Position numbers and translations under genes: made by a program. This document shows, one piece after another, positions 41,797 to 45,562 of a stretch of 45,562 nt of DNA; positions within the stretch are counted from its first letter, which is position 1, and every line of letters starts with the position of its first letter. The notes below the pieces were generated by a model. It worked only from the letters and a program-made list of their open reading frames with translations. It ran no database searches and was not told where the DNA came from. The stretch comes from JBHEMT01 sp046262435 (GTDB lineage: Bacteria; Chloroflexota; Dormibacteria; Aeolococcales; Aeolococcaceae), in contig JBHEMT010000036.1 in assembly GCA_046262435.1 (NCBI GenBank), positions 1-45,562 on the forward strand. The letters run 5' to 3'.

Positions 41797-42195
41797 CTAC
41801 CAGACGTACGCAACCACCTCGCCACCCAGGCCGGCGCGCTGCGCAGCTGAGCCGGTCATCAGACCGTGCGAGGTGGAGATGATGGCGATCCCGAGACCGC
41901 CGAGAACGCGAGGAATCTCGCTCTTGCGAGCGTAGACCCGGAGGCCGGGCTTGCTGATCCGGCGCAGACCGCTGAGGGCGCGCCCCCGCGCGGTGCGCGG
42001 CTTCAGGGTGAGCGTGAGCACGCCGATCGGAGTCCCCTCCTCCTGAGCCTCGGCGTAGTCCTCGATGAAGCCCTCCTCCTTGAGGACACGGGCGATCTCC
42101 ACCTTCATCCGGGAGACGGGCACGCTCACGGTGCGGTGGTTGGCGGCGTTGGCGTTGCGGACGCGGGTCAGCATGTCCGCGATGGTGTCACTCAT
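41797..42195 (-). CDS. rpsH: 30S ribosomal protein S8
   Basis: 132 aa: SDTIADMLTRVRNANAANHRTVSVPVSRMKVEIARVLKEEGFIEDY and the C-terminal RVLGGLGIAIISTSHGLMTGSAAQRAGLGGEVVAYVW. Two adjacent ATG codons (42198 and 42195) are possible starts; the longer open frame to 42321 only shadows rpsN. In E. coli S8 is the translational repressor of this operon. Confidence 0.96.
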   Translation of the reverse strand: MSDTIADMLTRVRNANAANHRTVSVPVSRMKVEIARVLKEEGFIEDYAEAQEEGTPIGVLTLTLKPRTARGRALSGLRRISKPGLRVYARKSEIPRVLGGLGIAIISTSHGLMTGSAAQRAGLGGEVVAYVW

Positions 42196-42205
42196 CATGG
42201 CCGGG

Positions 42206-42391
42206 TCACCAGGACGACTTCTTGACGCCGGGGATCTGGCCCTTGGCCGCGAGGCCGCGGAAGCAGATCCGGCACATCCCGAACTTGCGCATGAACGCCC
42301 GCGGACGCCCGCAGACTCCACAGCGGTGGTGTTCCTGGACCGGAAACCGGCTGGGGCGCAGCCCCTTGGCGATCAGAGATTTCTTGGCCAT
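42206..42391 (-). CDS. rpsN: 30S ribosomal protein S14, zinc-binding type
   Basis: 61 aa: MAKKSLIAKGLRPSRFPVQEHHRCGVCGRPRAFMRKFGMCRICFRGLAAKGQIPGVKKSSW. Two CxxC pairs form the zinc site of the short type Z protein. A GAGGT Shine-Dalgarno lies 6 nt upstream of the ATG. It is preceded by a 74-nt spacer containing two hairpins. Confidence 0.97.
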   Translation of the reverse strand: MAKKSLIAKGLRPSRFPVQEHHRCGVCGRPRAFMRKFGMCRICFRGLAAKGQIPGVKKSSW

Positions 42392-42413
42392 TGACTTACC
42401 TCACCGCGCCGTA

Positions 42414-42447
42414 TCGGGCCAGGTGGCCCGACGCACGCGGAGTGCGT
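42414..42447 (-). promoter_or_regulatory. Two adjacent hairpins between rplE and rpsN
   Basis: In the minus-strand transcript, ACGCAC/GTGCGT (6 bp, 5-nt loop, 42431-42447) is followed with no gap by TCGGGCC/GGCCCGA (7 bp, 4-nt loop, 42414-42431); the two stems share base 42431. They sit in a 74-nt spacer, while most neighbouring genes are 0-20 nt apart. No U-tract follows. An RNA processing site, attenuator or ribosomal-protein binding site is possible. Confidence 0.5.
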
Positions 42448-42465
42448 GGATGTGGAAAAACGTGG

Positions 42466-43044
42466 TCACCCCTGCTGACCCGGCTTGCGAAAGGGCATCC
42501 CGAAGCCGCCGAGCAGTGCCCGCCCCTCATCGTCGCTGGCCGCCGAGGTGACGATGCACACCTCCATCCCGCGGAGCTTGTCGATCTTGTCGAAGTCGAT
42601 CTCCGGAAAGACCAGCTGCTCGCGCAGGCCAAGAGTGTAGTTGCCATGCCCGTCGAACGCCTTGGGGTCGATCCCCCGGAAGTCACGAATGCGCGGCAGG
42701 GCGACGTTGACCAGCTTGTCCAGGAAGTCCCACATGCGACGGCCGCGCAGGGTCACCTTGACCCCGATCGGCATGCCCTCACGAAGCTTGAACGCCGCCA
42801 CCGACTTGCGCGCCCGGATCACGATTGGCGCCTGGCCGGTGATCTGCTTGAGGTCGGACACCGCGGCGTCGATGGCGCGGCCGTTCTGGATGGCCTCGCC
42901 AAGCCCAATATTGACCACGATCTTCTGCACCCGGGGCACCTGCATGGCGTTCTGGTACCGGAACTCCTTGACCATGGCGGGCACCACGCTGGCGTCGTAC
43001 TGGTCCTGCAGGCGCGAGCGGGAAGCTACGGCGCTGGCGGCCAT
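42466..43044 (-). CDS. rplE: 50S ribosomal protein L5
   Basis: 192 aa from the ATG at 43044: LQDQYDASVVPAMVKEFRYQNAMQVPRVQKIVVNIGLGEA, ITGQAPIVIRARKSVAAFKLREGMPIGVKVTLRG and DRNYTLG-type GHGNYTLGLREQLVFPEID. Its ATG shares one base with the rplX stop (TGATG). Binds 5S rRNA. Confidence 0.97.
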   Translation of the reverse strand: MAASAVASRSRLQDQYDASVVPAMVKEFRYQNAMQVPRVQKIVVNIGLGEAIQNGRAIDAAVSDLKQITGQAPIVIRARKSVAAFKLREGMPIGVKVTLRGRRMWDFLDKLVNVALPRIRDFRGIDPKAFDGHGNYTLGLREQLVFPEIDFDKIDKLRGMEVCIVTSAASDDEGRALLGGFGMPFRKPGQQG

Positions 43045-43445
43045 CAGGCGCTCACCCGCTCGTACCGCTGGCCGCACTTCCTGCAGACCATGCCCCGGCT
43101 GCCATCGTCGAGCACCACGTGGCCGATCCGGGTGGGCTTGTCGCAGCGGTTGCACACCAGCAGCACGTTGCTATAAGCGATCGGCGCGTAGAAGTCCACG
43201 ATGCCCCCCTGGGCGTTGCCGCGTGTATTCGCCTTGGTATGCCGCTTCGCCACCCCAACGCCCGTGACGACGATCCGCTGCTCATCGGCGACGGTGCGCT
43301 CGACCACGCCGCGCTTGCCCTTGTCCTTGCCGGCGATCACCTCGACCGTGTCCCCCGAGCGGATGTCGAGCAGGCGCGGGCGGCCCTGCGCCCAGCCCTC
43401 GTGCTTGAGCTTGACCCGGCGCCGCTGCACTTGAGTCTTGGGCAT
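43044..43445 (-). CDS. rplX: 50S ribosomal protein L24 with C-terminal zinc ribbon
   Basis: 133 aa. The KOW region RSGDTVEVIAGKDKGKRGVV is followed by KRHTKANTRGNAQGGIVDFYAPIAYSNVLLVCNRCDKPTRIG and a second pair CRKCGQRYERVSA; the two CxxC pairs form a likely zinc ribbon found in many but not all bacterial L24 proteins. The first 30 residues are longer than usual. One nt after rplN. Confidence 0.96.
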   Translation of the reverse strand: MPKTQVQRRRVKLKHEGWAQGRPRLLDIRSGDTVEVIAGKDKGKRGVVERTVADEQRIVVTGVGVAKRHTKANTRGNAQGGIVDFYAPIAYSNVLLVCNRCDKPTRIGHVVLDDGSRGMVCRKCGQRYERVSA

Positions 43446-43446
43446 G

Positions 43447-43815
43447 TCAGAGCACCTCAGGCGCTAGCGACACAATCTTCATGTAGTTGCGCTCACGCAG
43501 CTCGCGTGCCACCGGACCGAAGATCCGGGTACCGCGGGGGTTGTTGTTGGGGTTGATCAGCACTGCCGCGTTCTCGTCGAAGCGGATGTTGCTGCCGTCC
43601 GGGCGCTGGAACTCCTTGACCGTGCGGACCACCACAGCCCGGACCACATCGCCCTTCTTGACCTGGGCATTCGGGGTGGCCTGCTTGACCGCGCCGATGA
43701 TGACGTCGCCGACCGAGGCGTACTTGCGGTAGGACCCTCCGAGCACGCGGATGCAGAGGATCTCCCGCGCTCCACTGTTGTCGGCGACCTTGAGGACGCT
43801 CTCCTGCTGAATCAC
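43447..43815 (-). CDS. rplN: 50S ribosomal protein L14
   Basis: 122 aa, GTG start: MIQQESVLKVADNSGAREILCIRVLGG and VVVRTVKEFQRPDGSNIRFDENAAVLINPNNNPRGTRIFGPVARELRERNYMKIVSLAPEVL. Very conserved throughout; eight nt after rpsQ. Confidence 0.98.
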   Translation of the reverse strand: MIQQESVLKVADNSGAREILCIRVLGGSYRKYASVGDVIIGAVKQATPNAQVKKGDVVRAVVVRTVKEFQRPDGSNIRFDENAAVLINPNNNPRGTRIFGPVARELRERNYMKIVSLAPEVL

Positions 43816-43823
43816 AACGCGTC

Positions 43824-44102
43824 CTACTTGGCCTTCTCGAGGATCTCGGAGACGCGCCAGCGCTTCTCCTTAGACATCGGCTTGGTCTCGGCAATCCGCA
43901 CTCGGTCACCGACGCCGGCGCCGCTCTCGTCGTGCGCCTTCATCCGGGTGGTGTGCCTGACCACCTTCTTGTACAGCGGGTGAGGTTTCTGTTCCTGGAT
44001 GAGGACGACCACGGTCTTCTCCATCCGGTCACTGACCACGATGCCCTCGCGCACCTTGCGCCGAGACCGGCTCTCGACAGTCTGCTGCTGCTCTTCGGCC
44101 AT
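43824..44102 (-). CDS. rpsQ: 30S ribosomal protein S17
   Basis: 92 aa: RKVREGIVVSDRMEKTVVVLIQEQKPHPLYKKVVRHTTRMKAHDESG and GDRVRIAETKPMSKEKRWRVSEILEKAK. Six nt after rpmC. Confidence 0.97.
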   Translation of the reverse strand: MAEEQQQTVESRSRRKVREGIVVSDRMEKTVVVLIQEQKPHPLYKKVVRHTTRMKAHDESGAGVGDRVRIAETKPMSKEKRWRVSEILEKAK

Positions 44103-44108
44103 GGTCGT

Positions 44109-44336
44109 CTACCCCTCCCGCCGATGTGGTGCCTGGCGCTCCGCCTCGAGCTGCACCGTCATCGCGCGGGCGATCTGCTTGTGGATGTGTCGAATCTGTC
44201 GGTGGTTCTCGACCTGTCCGGTGGCCTGCTGAAATCGGATCACAAAGAGCTGATGGCGCTGCTGGCGAAGGTGATCGTCGAGTTCCTCACGCTTCATTCC
44301 GCGCAGCTCGTTCAGGGCATCGGCACGCTTGCTCAT
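44109..44336 (-). CDS. rpmC: 50S ribosomal protein L29
   Basis: 75 aa: ADALNELRGMKREELDDHLRQQRHQLFVIRFQQATGQVENHRQIRHIHKQIARAMTV. The start overlaps the rplP stop (ATGA). Located near the peptide exit tunnel. Confidence 0.96.
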   Translation of the reverse strand: MSKRADALNELRGMKREELDDHLRQQRHQLFVIRFQQATGQVENHRQIRHIHKQIARAMTVQLEAERQAPHRREG

Positions 44337-44773
44337 GCGCTCGCCTCGACCTCGGCGGCGCCGGGCTCCTCGCGGACCACGAACCGGGTATTGATAGGCA
44401 GCTTGTGAGCGGCGAGGCGCATCGCCTCCTTGGCGATCTCAGGGGCGACGCCACTCATCTCGAACAGCACCCGGCCGGGCTTGACGATCGCCACCCAGCC
44501 CTCGAGGTTGCCCTTGCCACTGCCCATCCGCGTTTCGGCGGGCTTCTTGGTGTACGAGTGGGCGGGGAAGACCCTGATCCAGATCTTGCCGCCGCGCTTG
44601 ACGTGCCGAGTCATGGCGCGTCGGGCGGCCTCGATCTGACGATTGGTCATCCAGCACTCCTCGAGCGCCTGCAACCCGTACGTTCCGAAGGCGATGGTGG
44701 TGCCGCGCCCGGCGGTGCCGCGACGATGGCCGCGATGCAGCTTGCGGTGCTTGGTCCGCTTGGGCATCAGCAT
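44333..44773 (-). CDS. rplP: 50S ribosomal protein L16
   Basis: 146 aa beginning MLMPKRTKHRKLHRGHRRGTAGRGTTIAFGTYGLQALE; IEAARRAMTRHVKRGGKIWIRVFPAHSYTKKPAETRMGSGKG is diagnostic. ATG at 44773 chosen since most L16 proteins start MLMPKR or similar. Two nt after rpsC. Confidence 0.97.
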   Translation of the reverse strand: MLMPKRTKHRKLHRGHRRGTAGRGTTIAFGTYGLQALEECWMTNRQIEAARRAMTRHVKRGGKIWIRVFPAHSYTKKPAETRMGSGKGNLEGWVAIVKPGRVLFEMSGVAPEIAKEAMRLAAHKLPINTRFVVREEPGAAEVEASA

Positions 44774-44775
44774 CG

Positions 44776-45562
44776 TCAGCCCTCCTCGGCGGAGTCGTCT
44801 GCGGTCTGCGGCGGGGTGCCGGACGGCTCAGCGGGCGCCACCGCCGGCCTGGGCGCCGAGGTGGCCCTGGCGGTCGCGGGCCTGGCAGCAGTGGGTTTGG
44901 CAGAAGTGGCCTTGGCCGACGTTGGCTTCGCGGTCGTGGGCTTGACCGACGTTGGCTTGGCGGTCGTGGGCTTGGCCGTCGTGGGCTTGGCGGTCGTGGG
45001 CTTGGCCGTAGCGGCCTTGGCCGGCGTCGGCTCCGCGGGGGGCGTGACGGCGGCGTCGGGCGGGGCCGCTGGCGAAGCGTCCGCGGTCTCGGTTGGGGCA
45101 GCCGCGGCAGGCACCGCAGAACTACTGCCCCCGGACGCAGCCGGGCTTCTCGGCGCGGTGGCGGCGGCAGCACCGCGAACCGCGCGTCCATCGCCGTCGG
45201 CATCCTCACGGCCGCCGCGGCCCGTCGCGACCGGGGTGGGGTTGATCGGCTCGCCCGTGGCGGTGACGTAGTCGCCCTTGTACAGCCAGCAGGTCACGCC
45301 GATGCGCCCGAATGTCGTACGCGCCTCCGCCTGCCCGTACTCGATGTTGGCCCGCAGGGTGTGCAGCGGCACTCGCCCTTCACGATCCCACTCGCGCCGC
45401 GACATCTCCGCACCGCCCAGACGGCCCGCCACCTCGATCTTGACGCCCTTGGCCCCAGCGCGCATGCAGCGCATCAGTGTCTGCTTGATGGCCCGGCGGA
45501 AAGCGATCCGCTTCTCCAGCTGCGAGGCGACGTTCTCCGCGACCAGCTGGGCGTCGAGATCG
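44776..45562 (-). CDS. rpsC: 30S ribosomal protein S3, C-terminal part, with a long repetitive tail (5' end outside window)
   Basis: The window ends inside the gene; the frame is open to 45562. The visible core (LVAENVASQLEKRIAFRRAIKQTLMRCMRAGAKGVKIEVAGRLGGAEMSRREWDREGRVPLHTLRANIEYG... GVTCWLYKGDYV) is standard S3, part of the mRNA entry helicase region. Most S3 proteins stop soon after. Here about 150 residues follow, rich in Ala, Pro, Thr and Lys, with about ten pentapeptides of KPTTA/KPTSA type, and ending in an acidic DDSAEEG. The tail is encoded in frame with no break and the usual rplP follows 2 nt later, so an assembly error is unlikely. Confidence 0.95.
   Translation of the reverse strand, partial: DLDAQLVAENVASQLEKRIAFRRAIKQTLMRCMRAGAKGVKIEVAGRLGGAEMSRREWDREGRVPLHTLRANIEYGQAEARTTFGRIGVTCWLYKGDYVTATGEPINPTPVATGRGGREDADGDGRAVRGAAAATAPRSPAASGGSSSAVPAAAAPTETADASPAAPPDAAVTPPAEPTPAKAATAKPTTAKPTTAKPTTAKPTSVKPTTAKPTSAKATSAKPTAARPATARATSAPRPAVAPAEPSGTPPQTADDSAEEG
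44876..45030 (-). repeat. 15-bp tandem repeats in the rpsC tail (KPTTA-type)
   Basis: Units close to GTGGGCTTGGCGGTC (plus strand) recur about ten times with period 15 bp and encode KPTTA, KPTSA or KPTSV variants. The unit drifts at third positions and in some Ala/Ser codons, so the copies are diverged rather than freshly duplicated. Confidence 0.85.

Noticed and set aside
44126..45271. Plus-strand frame of 381 codons with VVGLA-type repeats, looking like a repeat protein
   Set aside because: It is the antisense of rplP and the repetitive rpsC tail. The repeats arise from the KPTTA codons on the other strand, and there is no start context.

Overview
The window is about 45.6 kb of very GC-rich bacterial chromosome, densely packed, with ATG, GTG and TTG starts and many 4-bp ATGA or GTGA stop/start overlaps. 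The order of the ribosomal genes, a Zn-binding S14, a Cys-containing S4, and the secA/prfB and ftsEX neighbourhoods suggest a Terrabacteria-type lineage. An uncultured Chloroflexota or Dormibacterota-like bacterium is the best guess, but this is inference from gene order and protein flavour, with no marker-tree support. I see no insertion sequence, prophage, CRISPR array or rRNA. One tRNA gene, tRNA-Val(UAC), is present.

Layout. 1-3.55 kb (+): the end of a DUF2079 membrane protein, a dTDP-rhamnose-4-epimerase-like SDR, a small lipoprotein and a monohaem cytochrome c. 3.57-4.8 kb (-): an unknown 104-aa protein, rpiA and tRNA-Val. 4.87-6.6 kb (-): lipB and lipA. 6.7-8.4 kb (+): pyrroline-5-carboxylate dehydrogenase. 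8.4-13.4 kb (-): a complete 2-oxoacid dehydrogenase complex read lpd, E1 alpha, E1 beta, E2. 13.5-15.15 kb (+): a two-subunit CoA transferase. 15.15-19.5 kb (-): ftsE, ftsX, an EnvC-like M23 peptidase and a CtpA-type S41 protease, a divisome-controlled wall-hydrolysis operon. 19.8-22.8 kb: an EamA transporter and a PPOX-fold flavoprotein, divergent from a MocR regulator. 22.9-27.7 kb (-): comF, secA and prfB, the last with a programmed frameshift. 27.7-31.8 kb: DUF192, a CDF metal exporter, an orphan HisKA_3 kinase and two glycosyltransferases. 31.8-45.56 kb (-): the ribosomal superoperon from rpsC (cut by the window end) through spc, secY-adk-map-infA-rpmJ, the alpha operon (rpsM-rpsK-rpsD-rpoA-rplQ), truA, rplM and rpsI.

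How the genes fit together. LipA and LipB build the lipoyl group carried by the neighbouring E2 subunit, and Lpd re-oxidises it. PruA and the CoA transferase make the 5-15 kb stretch an amino-acid and organic-acid catabolism neighbourhood. FtsEX is expected to gate the EnvC-like protein, which here keeps the zinc ligands of an active M23 peptidase. SecA and SecY form the export motor and channel.

Most notable signals: (i) several genes (lpd, mocR, prfB, infA, possibly the CDF gene and comF) have a TANNNT-like -10 hexamer only 6-9 nt before an ATG/GTG start, suggesting leaderless mRNAs next to ordinary Shine-Dalgarno genes; (ii) ribosomal protein S3 carries a tail of roughly 150 residues with KPTTA-type repeats; (iii) rpiA appears to need a CTG start overlapping the upstream stop (CTGA), and its stop is only 10 nt from tRNA-Val; (iv) MocR and PPOX have overlapping, opposed -10 hexamers; (v) two back-to-back hairpins lie between rplE and rpsN; (vi) the cytochrome c has no Met ligand; (vii) an 18-bp palindrome spans two convergent stop codons.
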